From CALODL01 sp942492115 (GTDB lineage: Bacteria > Planctomycetota > Phycisphaerae > UBA1845 > CAIVHJ01): a DNA stretch of 64,000 nucleotides. Location: assembly GCA_942492115.1 (NCBI GenBank), contig CALODL010000011.1, positions 158,784-222,783 of the forward strand, given 5' to 3'. The notes under the pieces were generated by a model. The model saw nothing but the letters and a program-made list of their open reading frames with translations. It ran no database searches and had not been told where the DNA came from. Shown one piece after another: positions 43,858 to 53,042 of the stretch (within the stretch, counting starts at the first letter, position 1; each line of letters starts with the position of its first letter). The position numbers and the translations under genes were made by a program.

Positions 43858-45542
43858 TTACGTTCCCGATGGAGCTTGTCCGTCTCGATGCATTGACGGA
43901 GAGATGTACGCGGGATACCACACGGAGCGGCTCACGCGTTCGTCAATCCTTTCGTCAGGTATCAAGCGTCCGACGCCGCTGTCGCGAGCCGTTCGAACCA
44001 CATCTCGAGCGATTTCGGCGCTGATTTCGCGAAGTTGCCCCTGGTTCGGATATAACGCGCCCCGGTCCAGTTGGTGCTTCGACGTCAGCCTGGACAGCGT
44101 GCGGGCTGACTGCAGGAACATATCCTCAGTGATCTCGTGGGCCTCGGAGACGATGGCGCCGAGACCGATGCCAGGAAAAACAAACACATTATTGCCCTGG
44201 CCAATGAGGCGACGTTGGCCTCCGAATTCAACGGGATCGAACGGGCTACCCGTGGCGATGAGCGCTCGACCGTCCGTCCACTTCAGGGCGTCTGCCGGCT
44301 GACACTCTACCTTGCTCGTTGGGTTACTGAAGGCCATGATGACCGGCGCGGGGTTCCGGCGGCCATGGTCTGAACGAGTTCGCGGGTGAACGTGCCCGGG
44401 TGGGCAGTCGTGCCGATGAGGATGGTCGGCCGATAGCGCGCTGCGATGTCCACGAGGTCGTTCACACGGACGTCAGTGAGGTTCACTGCTTCGAGCATGT
44501 CGTTGGACACGGCGAACTCGCGTTTGGTCGGTTCGAGCGCCGGGCGGTCTGCGTGGACGAGCCCCTTCGAATCGCACATGATCTGGGCGCAGGCGATGTC
44601 ACGAGCATCCATGCCCTCGCGTTTCATGGCCAGTTGAGTCAGCCGCGCGATGCCCACGCCCGCGGCACCCGCGCCAACGTACATCACACGTTGAGCGTCC
44701 AGGGCGCCTCCCGTGATACGGAGGGCGTTCATGATGCCGGCGAGCCCTACGGCAGCCGTGCCCTGGATGTCATCATTGAAGCTGGGGAGACGATGGCGGT
44801 ACCGTTCGAGGTTTTGAAATGCAAGTTCCTTGTGGAAGTCTTCCCATTGTAGCACGGTATGAGGATACACCTCGATGACTGCTTCGACGAACTCATCGAT
44901 GAAGGCTTCATATTGGGCGCCGCGCATGCGCTCGTGCGGGTAGCCCAGGTACAGTGGGTCGTTGAGCAGCCTTGTGTTGTTGGTCCCGATGTCGAGACTG
45001 ACCGGCAGGCAATTCCGCGGATTGAGCCCGGCGCCCGCGCAATAGAGTGCGATCTTGCCCTGAGGAATACCCATTCCGCCGGCGCCCTGGTCGCCGAGTC
45101 CCAGGATTCGCTCGTTGTCGGTCACGACGATCAAACGCACATCGTCGGACGTCGCACTGCGCAGGACTTCAGCCATGGTCCCGGTGTCGTCGGGCGTCAA
45201 CCACAGCCCGAGCGGTCGCCGCATGATATGGCTGAACTGTTGACAGGCATCACCGACCGTCGGCGTGTAAACAATGGGCAACAGCTCCTCGAGGTGGTCG
45301 ATGAGAACGCGATAATAAAGGGTTTCGTTGCGATCGCGTAGCGCAAACAGGCCAATGTACCGCTCGATATCCGTGGACTTGCCTCGCAGGTGTTCCATTT
45401 CTAGCTCGACTTGCTGTTCGATAGACAGCACGCGCCACGGCAGCAGGCCGTGTATCCCGTGGTGGCGGCGTTCATCGGCGGTGAACGCCGCATCCTTGTT
45501 CCTGCGGTGATCTTCAAGGAGATGGCGATTGGTCAAGGGCAT
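43858..45542 (-). pseudogene. NAD-dependent malic enzyme, interrupted by a one-base frameshift
   Basis: Start ATG 45542 with GGAGA upstream. Frame 1 runs to about 44350: LPIVYTPTVGDACQQF (active-site Tyr), GMGIPQGKIALYCA (Lys), FNDDIQGTAAVGLAG and the NAD loop YVGAGAAGVGIA. It then drifts into TPRRSSWPSV and stops. A shift at the CCCC run (plus-strand 44350-44353) restores VIMAFSNPTSKVECQPADAL, IATGSPFDPV and PGIGLGAIVSEA to the stop at 43858. With one base added the protein would be about 561 aa, the normal MaeA/SfcA size. The homopolymer makes a sequencing error as likely as a real mutation. Confidence 0.85.
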
Positions 45543-45594
45543 GGTGGTTCTCCTGTGCAGCCCCGCGTCCGCCGGTGCGCGGTCGCGCCGTGGC

Positions 45595-46299
45595 TTACTG
45601 CATGTGTCGTTGTCGGGCGGCGGCCAGAATGATGTGGGTCGCCTCTGTCGTGGTCCAGCGATCAAGGTTGATGATCAGGTCGTGCCTCAATGGATCGAGG
45701 GCGTCCACGTGAAAATGCCTGGCGATGAACCGCGACCTTTCTTCGTCGATACGCTTGACCGCCTCGCGGGCATCATCGAGCGCGCACCCCTGACTGTCAG
45801 CATGGCGCTGGATGCGGCGTGGGGTGCTCGAGATCAACCGCACGCGCATGCCGTGGTCCCGTGGGAGTATCAAATCGGCCGCGCGCCCGAGGAAGACGAC
45901 ATTCTGGCTGCGGGCCAACATCAAGACTGTCTGACTGAGCTGTCGGAAGTAGTCATTGGCCGCGTAGCGATTGTTCGGGAGAGCGCGCATGGCCAGTTCG
46001 AACCACGAGAGCTCGCGTTCGTCCATCGATTCATATAGCCGTTGACGTATGGCATCGTCGCCAGCCATGGCCTGGAGGATCTCGCGATCGAGCAGGGGCC
46101 AGCCAAGTTCCGCAGCAACGGCGACCGCCAGGGACCGTCCACCGGAGCCGACCATCCGCGACACCGCGATGAAATCCTTGACCGCCACCGGTTCGCTTGC
46201 GTCGGTCGGGTGCTGGGCACGTGCGATCTCGAGATTCCTCATGTGCCTCTCGACCAGCCTCGACAGGACGGGTTCACGTGATGAGCTTGCGGTTGTCAT
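45595..46299 (-). CDS. Cytidylate kinase-like family protein
   Basis: 234 aa from ATG 46299 with GGAGG upstream. A P-loop-like GSGGRSLAVAVAAELGWPLLDREIL leads into a nucleoside-monophosphate-kinase fold with NVVFLGRAADLILP, RVRLISSTPRRIQRH and RSRFIARHFHVDALDP. This is the Cytidylate_kin2-type family common in planctomycetes and deltaproteobacteria, whose substrate is unproven. It lies upstream of the malic enzyme on the same strand. Confidence 0.83.
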   Translation of the reverse strand: MTTASSSREPVLSRLVERHMRNLEIARAQHPTDASEPVAVKDFIAVSRMVGSGGRSLAVAVAAELGWPLLDREILQAMAGDDAIRQRLYESMDERELSWFELAMRALPNNRYAANDYFRQLSQTVLMLARSQNVVFLGRAADLILPRDHGMRVRLISSTPRRIQRHADSQGCALDDAREAVKRIDEERSRFIARHFHVDALDPLRHDLIINLDRWTTTEATHIILAAARQRHMQ

Positions 46300-46616
46300 G
46301 GCAGACTCCTCCGGGTCTGGGAGTTGTGACATTCCGCGAGATCACCGCGGATGTGTCGTTTGTGTGTCTTCTCCAGTGGGCCAAGGCAGCACTTCAGATG
46401 CCACGAATGCGCCTTGACCTGCGGTGCCCGGGCCACGGACGGGACAGTTTCCCGGCTTGCGCGGAAATCCCGGTGCGGTTGAGCAAAATTCCGCAGACCC
46501 CTGAGGCGTGACGCCGGTTTGCCAACTTGGATGTGTGTTGGCACGAGCTTTGCTCAAGCTCCGCCAATCGACGACGCCGTCGTTGAGTTCTCTTTGTCAT
46601 TGAGGCTGTTGTGCCC
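46300..46616. other. Regulatory region upstream of the cbb3 operon
   Basis: 317 bases between divergent genes. Besides the sigma-54 promoter it holds repeated TTCCGC/GCGGAA elements (around 46333-46352 and 46458-46496) that could be activator sites. No coding frame of merit. Confidence 0.5.
46538..46554 (+). promoter_or_regulatory. Sigma-54 promoter of the cbb3 oxidase operon
   Basis: TTGGCACGAGCTTTGCT matches every fixed base of the sigma-54 consensus YTGGCACGRNNNTTGCW. The -12 element ends about 63 bases before the ATG at 46617, giving a leader of roughly 50 bases. Confidence 0.85.
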
Positions 46617-47225
46617 ATGGATCAGCAAAAACTCGCCGAAGCGGAACGTCTGCGTGCTGAACTCGCCGCCCTGGAAGTGGAACTGGAGGTCGAAGGCCGC
46701 GCAGGTTGGGCGCCGCGGGACTACTACGTGACCTACCATCTGCTTGCCGGCATGGTGCTGGGATTCGTGGCGTCGATGACCAGTCTGGTGTTCAACATCG
46801 TGGGGGCTGCGATGTTCGGCAAGCACCCACTCGAGCTCATTCGGGTCTACCTGACGTTCCCACTTGGTGAACAGGCCCTGACCATCGACAGCGGCTTCGT
46901 TCTCGCGGCCGGTTGTTGCCTGTACCTTGGGACAGGGATGATCGGTGGCATTCCGTTTCATATGATCCTCACTCGTTTCTACGCCAATGCTTCCACGCTC
47001 GTACGCCTGGGTGTGGCGACCGCCCTGGGGCTTGGCGTGTGGATCATCAACTACTACTGCCTGTTGGCTTGGCTTCAGCCGCTGCTGGTGGGTGGATCGT
47101 GGATCGTCGACATGGTGCCGCCGGTGGTGGCTGCGGCCACCCATGTCGTGTTCGGTTGGACCATGCTGGCGACCGAGCACTGGGGCCGGTTCGAGCCCCC
47201 CCAGGTCATGGAGGAGTCCATATGA
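46617..47225 (+). CDS. Four-helix membrane protein, first gene of the cbb3 operon
   Basis: 202 aa from ATG 46617. A short N-terminal coiled coil (LAEAERLRAELAALEVELEV) precedes four hydrophobic segments near 40-62, 85-112, 123-147 and 155-180. The sequence is rich in aromatic residues and contains GLGVWIINYYCLLAWLQP. No haem or copper ligands are obvious. Its stop overlaps the cytochrome gene start (ATGA), so it is translated with the oxidase and may be a structural or assembly subunit. I do not recognise a named family. Confidence 0.78.
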   Translation: MDQQKLAEAERLRAELAALEVELEVEGRAGWAPRDYYVTYHLLAGMVLGFVASMTSLVFNIVGAAMFGKHPLELIRVYLTFPLGEQALTIDSGFVLAAGCCLYLGTGMIGGIPFHMILTRFYANASTLVRLGVATALGLGVWIINYYCLLAWLQPLLVGGSWIVDMVPPVVAAATHVVFGWTMLATEHWGRFEPPQVMEESI

Positions 47226-48292
47226 GAGCGGCGCACTATTCTGCGATTGCAATCGGTTTGCTGCTGTTTAACGGCGGCTGCCGTCCGGGCGATCAGAGCG
47301 CGGATATCGATACCTCAAAACCGAGCGACTTCGGTTTTCAGTTGACCAACCAGGAGGCTCTGGTCAAAGAGGGCCGGTCGGCTTATGCGCTGTACTGTGC
47401 CGGCTGCCATGGAGAGCAGGGTAATGGCTGGGGGCCTTCGGCACGGTTTTATCATCCACGTCCGCGCAACTTCCAGCTCGCCAACTTCAAGTTCAGTTCA
47501 ACGCGATCGGGGCAGATGCCAACCGATGCAGACCTGCGACGCACGATCACCAAGGGGCTCAAGGGTAGCGCCATGCCGCCCTTCGAACTGTTGCCTGCAC
47601 GGACAGTCGACGCTCTCATTTCTTACATCAAGACTTTTTCGCCGAAGTGGGCGGATCGGGGGACGGTTTCTCCCATTCTGATTGTTGAGGATCCCTATCG
47701 CGCGGTCACCGACAAGTCTGCAGCGCGGGCGCGGGGGGAGGCGGTGTATCACGGGTTCGCGACGTGTTGGACCTGCCATCCTGCTTACGTGCCCGAGTCA
47801 CGGATCAACGATCATCTCGCGACATTCGGGAACATGCGTCGAGAAACGTTCCGCCCGCTGTTGAGTCAGGGGGTTGGCAAGGCCACGAGTGAAGGGGATT
47901 TCATCTATCCGCCCGATTTCCTGCGCGATTTCACGCGTTCAGGGGCGACGCTTGACGATCTCTATCGCGTCATCGGCGCGGGCATCACCGGAACAGCCAT
48001 GCCGACCTGGATCGACTCGATCGATCTGCCGGGAGATGGTCCAGACGACCCGCCGCTCGTGCAGCCTTCGGACATCTGGGCCATGGCCTACTACGTGGAA
48101 GACCTGCTTGCGCGCCGACCACAGAAACTCCAGCCGGGGGCCTACGAGATTCGCGATCAGCCGCGGGAGATCCAGCCCGCGGGCACTCCGCCACCGCAGC
48201 CGGTCTCCGACGACGATGGCGCAGAGGATGAAGACTTCGAGTTCGAAGAATTCGAGGATGAAGCAGAAACCACGGGTGGAGACGCAAAGTGA
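47222..48292 (+). CDS. Dihaem cytochrome c lipoprotein of the cbb3 operon
   Basis: 356 aa from ATG 47222. Lipobox FNGGC with Cys20. Haem-c motif 1 is CAGCH (59-63) with axial Met in SAMPPF; motif 2 is CWTCH (about 182-186) with axial Met in TAMPTW. The C-terminal 40 residues are strongly acidic (DDDGAEDEDFEFEEFEDEAE). A normal CcoP carries two such domains behind a membrane helix; here the helix-only part is a separate gene at 50746. This protein therefore probably supplies the CcoP haems from a lipid anchor. It overlaps ccoN by GTGA. Confidence 0.85.
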   Translation: MRAAHYSAIAIGLLLFNGGCRPGDQSADIDTSKPSDFGFQLTNQEALVKEGRSAYALYCAGCHGEQGNGWGPSARFYHPRPRNFQLANFKFSSTRSGQMPTDADLRRTITKGLKGSAMPPFELLPARTVDALISYIKTFSPKWADRGTVSPILIVEDPYRAVTDKSAARARGEAVYHGFATCWTCHPAYVPESRINDHLATFGNMRRETFRPLLSQGVGKATSEGDFIYPPDFLRDFTRSGATLDDLYRVIGAGITGTAMPTWIDSIDLPGDGPDDPPLVQPSDIWAMAYYVEDLLARRPQKLQPGAYEIRDQPREIQPAGTPPPQPVSDDDGAEDEDFEFEEFEDEAETTGGDAK

Positions 48293-49719
48293 CAACGGCT
48301 GCACAGGATATCAGGGTCGACAGGGTACCGGGTAGTGATGCGCTCATCGATCAGCGTATCGTACTGTGGTACCTGGTGATGAGTTTGACTTACGTGCTCG
48401 TGGGCATGCTGGCAGGATACTTTTACTCGTTTCAATTCCTGCAACACAATCCTGTGGATGGCATCGAGCTGTTCTCACCGGGACGCTGGCGAATGGTGCA
48501 CACCAATGGCATGGCCTATGGGTTCATCGCCAACGCGTTTCTGGGCGGTTTGCATTGGGCCATCCCGCGGCTGACCCTGCATCCGGTGTTCAGCCGCAAG
48601 CTTTCATGGTTCATCTTCTTCGCGTGGCAGGGCATTCTGGTTGCGACGGTCGTCGGGCTCCTCATGGGCCAGGCCCAACCATTGGAGTGGGGCGAGACGC
48701 CTGTGTGGATCGATCCAGTCGCACTGCTGGGGCTCGTCCTCGTGGCAATCAACTTCCTCACTCCCATACTCAAGGCCAAAGGGCCGATGTATGTGTCGCT
48801 GTGGTATTTCATTGCGGCGTTCATCTGGACCGTCCTGGTCTATGCCATGGGCAACTTCATTCCACAGTACTTCGTGGGGGGCTCGGCGGCCGGCGCGATC
48901 GGCGGTCTGTTCATCCACGATCTCGTCGGTTTGTTCGTCACGCCGATCGGCTGGGGGTTGATGTACTATCTCGTGCCGATCATCCTGAAAAAGCCAATCT
49001 GGAGCCATGGTTTATCTCTGGTCGGTTTCTGGGGATTGGCGTTCTTCTATCCGCTGAACGGGATCCATCACTTCCTGTACAGCCCGATTCCCATGTTCCT
49101 GCAGTATGGTGCCATCATCTCTACGATTGCCGTCGAGATGGTCGTGACCACAGTCATCATCAACTTTTTCGGAACACTATGGGGCCGCGGGGACACATTG
49201 CGGACATCGATTCCGATCCGCTGGTTCTATGTCGGCATGGTGTTTTACTTCACCACGTGTCTGCAGTGTGCATTTCAGACGACGTTGTACTTTCAGCAGA
49301 TCATTCATTTCACGGATTGGGTTGTCGGCCACGCACACCTGGTCATGTACGGTGTATTCGGATTCTGGATCATCGGGTTAATGACCTATCTGTTTCCACG
49401 TGTGCTGGGTGCATCCGACTGGTATAACCCGCGGCTGAACTCGTGGCATTTCTGGATCACGAGCATCAGTATGCTCGTCATGTTCATCGATCTCATGTGC
49501 GCAGGCTTGATTCAGGGCTTTCAGTGGCGTGACCTGGCGCCATGGGAAGACTCATTGGTGGCATCCAGGCCATTCTGGATCCTGCGCACGATCACCGGAA
49601 CCGGCATGCTGGTCGGGATGAGTATTTTTGCGTTCAACGTGTGGATGACTGCACGGCATGGCGGTCCGCAGGATCGCGCCGCAGCCAAGGATTCGGCCAA
49701 CCCGGCCCTGGCCCAGTGA
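48289..49719 (+). CDS. ccoN: cbb3-type cytochrome c oxidase subunit I
   Basis: 476 aa, twelve helices. Haem b ligand His in GRWRMVHTNGMAYGF; HDLVGLFVTPIG with a CuB His; NGIHHFLYSPIP with the His pair, and the cross-linking Tyr at the expected spacing (FYPLNGIHH); VGHAHLVMYG with the haem b3 and haem b ligands. These fix it as a cbb3 (C-family) haem-copper oxidase. The Glu that Proteobacteria have in the FEGPMM segment aligns with Gln in CAFQTTLYF. Reduces oxygen to water with high affinity. Confidence 0.92.
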   Translation: MTTAAQDIRVDRVPGSDALIDQRIVLWYLVMSLTYVLVGMLAGYFYSFQFLQHNPVDGIELFSPGRWRMVHTNGMAYGFIANAFLGGLHWAIPRLTLHPVFSRKLSWFIFFAWQGILVATVVGLLMGQAQPLEWGETPVWIDPVALLGLVLVAINFLTPILKAKGPMYVSLWYFIAAFIWTVLVYAMGNFIPQYFVGGSAAGAIGGLFIHDLVGLFVTPIGWGLMYYLVPIILKKPIWSHGLSLVGFWGLAFFYPLNGIHHFLYSPIPMFLQYGAIISTIAVEMVVTTVIINFFGTLWGRGDTLRTSIPIRWFYVGMVFYFTTCLQCAFQTTLYFQQIIHFTDWVVGHAHLVMYGVFGFWIIGLMTYLFPRVLGASDWYNPRLNSWHFWITSISMLVMFIDLMCAGLIQGFQWRDLAPWEDSLVASRPFWILRTITGTGMLVGMSIFAFNVWMTARHGGPQDRAAAKDSANPALAQ

Positions 49720-49731
49720 GCGAGGCAGGCT

Positions 49732-50418
49732 ATGTTTGAGTCAAAAAGTGGTGTTATTCTCATCGCGGGGCTGTTCTTCTTCGGTCTGGCGTTCGTGGTC
49801 ATGGCCGTATTGCCTTGGACCATCTACATGAATGATCCCGAACAGACCCTCCCGCAGATCGCCGCAGATGGCATTGTGCATGAATTCGTTGAGCTACGTG
49901 AGAAATTCCCCGAGCAGTTCAAGGAGCACTACGGAGAGGTTTCGCAGGAGTCGTTCGCGCGGGCTCTGGCCATTGGGCATCGCGCCTATGTTGCCGAAGG
50001 CTGCTGGCACTGCCACAGCCAGCAGGTGCGTCCGGTGTCGGGTGAAGATCAACGATGGGGGCCCGTGTCTCATTCACGCGAGTATCAGAACGTGTTGCAA
50101 CGTCCCGTGTTGTTTGGTACTCGACGGGTTGGTCCCGACCTGATCAGGGAGGGCGCGCGGAAGAGCAACGACTGGCACATTGCACATTTCTATGAGCCGA
50201 CGAGCGTCGTGCCTGTATCCGTGATGCCATCGTACAAATGGTTCTACGATGACGAAGGGTATCCCAACGAGAAGGGCATGGCCATCATTACCTACATCCA
50301 ATGGCTGGGCAGTTGGCTGGAGGAGTATCCGTATTACCTGGGTGACGGGCCCGGTACCGCAGCAGAGTCTACGGAGATCGGCGACGCCGAATCCGAGGAT
50401 GAAGGGGCATCGTCATGA
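49732..50418 (+). CDS. ccoO: cbb3 oxidase monohaem subunit II
   Basis: 228 aa from ATG 49732. One N-terminal membrane helix (about 8-30) and a periplasmic cytochrome c domain with CWHCHSQQVRP near 91-101, the CcoO hallmark. VSVMPSYKW provides the axial Met. The acidic tail (ESTEIGDAESEDEGASS) echoes that of the dihaem lipoprotein. It lies 12 bases after ccoN and overlaps the next gene by ATGA. Confidence 0.92.
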   Translation: MFESKSGVILIAGLFFFGLAFVVMAVLPWTIYMNDPEQTLPQIAADGIVHEFVELREKFPEQFKEHYGEVSQESFARALAIGHRAYVAEGCWHCHSQQVRPVSGEDQRWGPVSHSREYQNVLQRPVLFGTRRVGPDLIREGARKSNDWHIAHFYEPTSVVPVSVMPSYKWFYDDEGYPNEKGMAIITYIQWLGSWLEEYPYYLGDGPGTAAESTEIGDAESEDEGASS

Positions 50419-50744
50419 GCGTACCACGACCACGAGGCAAGACCATCGCCGTCGTTATCATCGCGCTCGCAGTCGTCATACCGAGCGCACCGGGATTTAT
50501 CGAGAAGTTCATTCAATTCATCAAGATGTCTCAGGAGGAGGAGGGCGGCGGGTTCGCCCTGGTGCCGATCATGAACTACCTGCTTGTCGCCGTTGGATTC
50601 ATATGCCTCATGGTGTGGGCGACAATCAATGGGATGTTCCGCGATATCGAGAAGCCCAAGTACACGATGCTCGAGCAGGAAGATGCGATCGATCGCGTCG
50701 ATGGCCTGTCCGTCGCCGACACTCACCATCCCGCAGGGACTTGA
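50415..50744 (+). CDS. Two-helix membrane protein of the cbb3 operon (CcoQ position)
   Basis: 109 aa. Helices near 9-28 and 52-72, with EEEGGGFALVPIMNY between and a polar cytosolic tail. Position between ccoO and the CcoP-like anchor is that of CcoQ/FixQ, but it is longer than usual CcoQ (about 50-60 aa) and has an extra helix. I would call it a positional analogue only. Starts within the stop of ccoO. Confidence 0.75.
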   Translation: MSVPRPRGKTIAVVIIALAVVIPSAPGFIEKFIQFIKMSQEEEGGGFALVPIMNYLLVAVGFICLMVWATINGMFRDIEKPKYTMLEQEDAIDRVDGLSVADTHHPAGT

Positions 50745-50745
50745 C

Positions 50746-50910
50746 ATGACTGATACACAGCGCGAAGCGGCCGCAGAGGACAAACGATTCCACACTTATA
50801 ATACGCATCACATACCCTGGTATGTCCGCGTATTGTGGATCTGTTTCTGGATCGGCGCCATTTGGTATATCATCGCTTACGCAATTCCGAACGCCAAGAA
50901 TTACTTCTGA
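50746..50910 (+). CDS. Stand-alone CcoP N-terminal membrane anchor (54 aa)
   Basis: 54 aa from ATG 50746, one base after the previous stop. HTYNTHHIPWYVRVLWICFW and IGAIWYIIAYAIPNAKNYF resemble the first 60 residues of CcoP (H-x-Y-D-G-I-x-E-x-D-N-x-x-P-x-W followed by one helix), but the two cytochrome c domains are absent. The stop at 50908-50910 is immediately followed by the copper ATPase start (TGATG). Together with the dihaem lipoprotein at 47222 it appears to form a split CcoP. Confidence 0.75.
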   Translation: MTDTQREAAAEDKRFHTYNTHHIPWYVRVLWICFWIGAIWYIIAYAIPNAKNYF

Positions 50911-53042
50911 TGGCGGGTACCGTCGCAACCGAAGCTGCCGCGCAGCACGTGCCGGATGGTATGGCCAGTTGCGACTACTGCCAGCTTCCAGTGCCAGCGG
51001 TCGTTGGCCATTCGCCAGTGCCCGCTTACTGTTGTTACGGGTGTCAGTTTGCCGCCCAGGTCGCCCAGGCCAGTGGGCCGCAGGCGCGACTCAACTGGCT
51101 CGTTGCCCGCCTGGGGCTTTCAATCTTCTTGTCGATGGCCGTGATGGTCTTCACGTTGTACCTCTACAGCCAGGTGTGGTACGGCGACGAGCGAGTTTCG
51201 CCTGCGCAATCGACGCTGACGGCCGTCATGCGCTATTGTTCGATGATTTTCGCGACTCCAGTTGTCCTGCTGCTCGGATTGCCGATCGCGGACAATGCCC
51301 TGAGCAACTTGCGTCGAGGGATTCTGTCCGCGGAGAGTCTGGTCACGCTCGGCGTGACCGCGGCGTTCATCTATTCCTATTACAATACAGTGATCAGCGA
51401 CGGTGCAACGTACTATGAGACCACGTGCATGATCCTCGTGTTGTTCACGTGCGGTCGGTGGCTCGAAGCGAGTCATCGACTCGGGGCTACCGACACGTTG
51501 CGCGGACTCGCGGGGCTCCTGCCGGACCGTGCCGTCGTCCGTCGTGGTGACGATCACGTTGAGGTTGCTCCGGCTGAGGTCCGCGTGAACGACTGGGTCG
51601 TCGTGCAGCCTGGTGAGCGCTGCTGTGTGGATGGAGTCATCGTTGAAGGCCACGCTTATGTCGACACGGCGTTGGTCACGGGTGAGAGCCACACGACGGT
51701 CAAGGACGTGGGTGATTCCATCGAGGCTGGAACGGCCCCCCACGATGGTCCCCTGGTCGTTCAAGCGGAGCGCGTCGGACACTCGACTACGATCGGCCGG
51801 TTCGAAAAGCTGCTCGACGCCGCCCGATCCTCGCGTGGTCACTTCGAGCGCCTGGCGGATCGCCTGGCTACAGTTTTTGTCCCGTTGATTGCGGTCCTGG
51901 CTGGTGTGGGCGCCGTGCTTGGTTACGGTCGGGGTGGACTTGGGGAGGGTATCTTGACGGCCCTGGCTGTCGTTCTGATTGCTTGCCCTTGCGCTGTTGG
52001 CATTGCGACTCCGTTGGCCGTATGGGCTGCGCTGGGCCAGGCCGCCAAACGCGGTGTGCTCATTCGCAGTGCTACTGTACTCGAACGCCTTGCCGAGGTG
52101 CGCCATGTGTGCTTCGACAAGACGGGAACGTTGACCACGACGACTCCGCGTGTCGTGGACATTCACTGTGCGAGTGGAACAACCGTGCAGCAGGTCATGG
52201 GCTGCGCCCGCGGATTGGCCGACTGCTCGGCCCATGTTCTATCGCGGGCGATCGTGACGTGGTGCCGCGACCACGACGTTCCCACCTGCCCAGCTCGGGA
52301 CATCAAAACCGTCGGCGGTCGTGGAGTCAGCGGCACAAGTGACGGGGCAACAGTCATGCTGGGGAACCGTCCGTTCATGCTGGAACGCAATATCACGATT
52401 CGCGCAGATGTGGACGAGAGCGCCGATCACTATCATGCTGCCGATCACACTGTTGTCTACATCGCTCACGACGGGCAGGCGATAGGCCTGGTGGCCTTCA
52501 ACGAGTGCTCACGCACGTCCGCACAGCGGGCCGTGCAGGAGCTGGCGGGACTGGACTGTCAGGTTGCCGTGTTGACCGGTGATGACCCCCGGCGTGGCCA
52601 ACGGCTCGGTGCGGACCTGTCGGTGACCGTCCATGCTGGATTGACGCCCGCTGATAAGATCGATCATATCAGACGACTTCAGCAAGATGGGGCCGTGGTC
52701 ATGGTCGGCGAGGGACTGAACGATGCACCGGCGCTGGCTGCAGGCGATGTCGGCATCGCACTGGGGTGTGGCGCGGACCTCTCGCGTGATAGCGCAGACA
52801 TCTGCCTTCTGAAGGATGACGTCGCTGCCGTACCCTGGTTGATTGCCCTTGCTCGCCGGACGATGTCCACGATCCGAGTGAACCTGTTCTGGGCTTTCGC
52901 CTACAATATCGTCGGGATTGGTGTAGCTTTGGCAGGCTATCTCAATCCCATTGTCGCTGCCGGCGCCATGGTTCTCAGCAGCATATTCGTTGTCAGTCAT
53001 TCGCTGCGTATTGCCGCGCAGGAGGGGCGCCGTAGCTCATGA
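50910..53042 (+). CDS. ccoI: Copper-transporting P-type ATPase for cbb3 assembly (CcoI/FixI)
   Basis: 710 aa from ATG 50910. N-terminal Cys-rich metal region (CDYCQLPVP, CCYGCQF), then eight helices. CPC metal motif IACPCAVG near 360, phosphorylation site FDKTGT near 402, GEGLNDAPALAAGD near 610. The P1B 'HP' motif of the nucleotide domain is altered: SAHVLSRA instead of S-x-HPLA. Supplies copper to the oxidase. The next gene overlaps its stop (ATGA). Confidence 0.9.
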   Translation: MAGTVATEAAAQHVPDGMASCDYCQLPVPAVVGHSPVPAYCCYGCQFAAQVAQASGPQARLNWLVARLGLSIFLSMAVMVFTLYLYSQVWYGDERVSPAQSTLTAVMRYCSMIFATPVVLLLGLPIADNALSNLRRGILSAESLVTLGVTAAFIYSYYNTVISDGATYYETTCMILVLFTCGRWLEASHRLGATDTLRGLAGLLPDRAVVRRGDDHVEVAPAEVRVNDWVVVQPGERCCVDGVIVEGHAYVDTALVTGESHTTVKDVGDSIEAGTAPHDGPLVVQAERVGHSTTIGRFEKLLDAARSSRGHFERLADRLATVFVPLIAVLAGVGAVLGYGRGGLGEGILTALAVVLIACPCAVGIATPLAVWAALGQAAKRGVLIRSATVLERLAEVRHVCFDKTGTLTTTTPRVVDIHCASGTTVQQVMGCARGLADCSAHVLSRAIVTWCRDHDVPTCPARDIKTVGGRGVSGTSDGATVMLGNRPFMLERNITIRADVDESADHYHAADHTVVYIAHDGQAIGLVAFNECSRTSAQRAVQELAGLDCQVAVLTGDDPRRGQRLGADLSVTVHAGLTPADKIDHIRRLQQDGAVVMVGEGLNDAPALAAGDVGIALGCGADLSRDSADICLLKDDVAAVPWLIALARRTMSTIRVNLFWAFAYNIVGIGVALAGYLNPIVAAGAMVLSSIFVVSHSLRIAAQEGRRSS

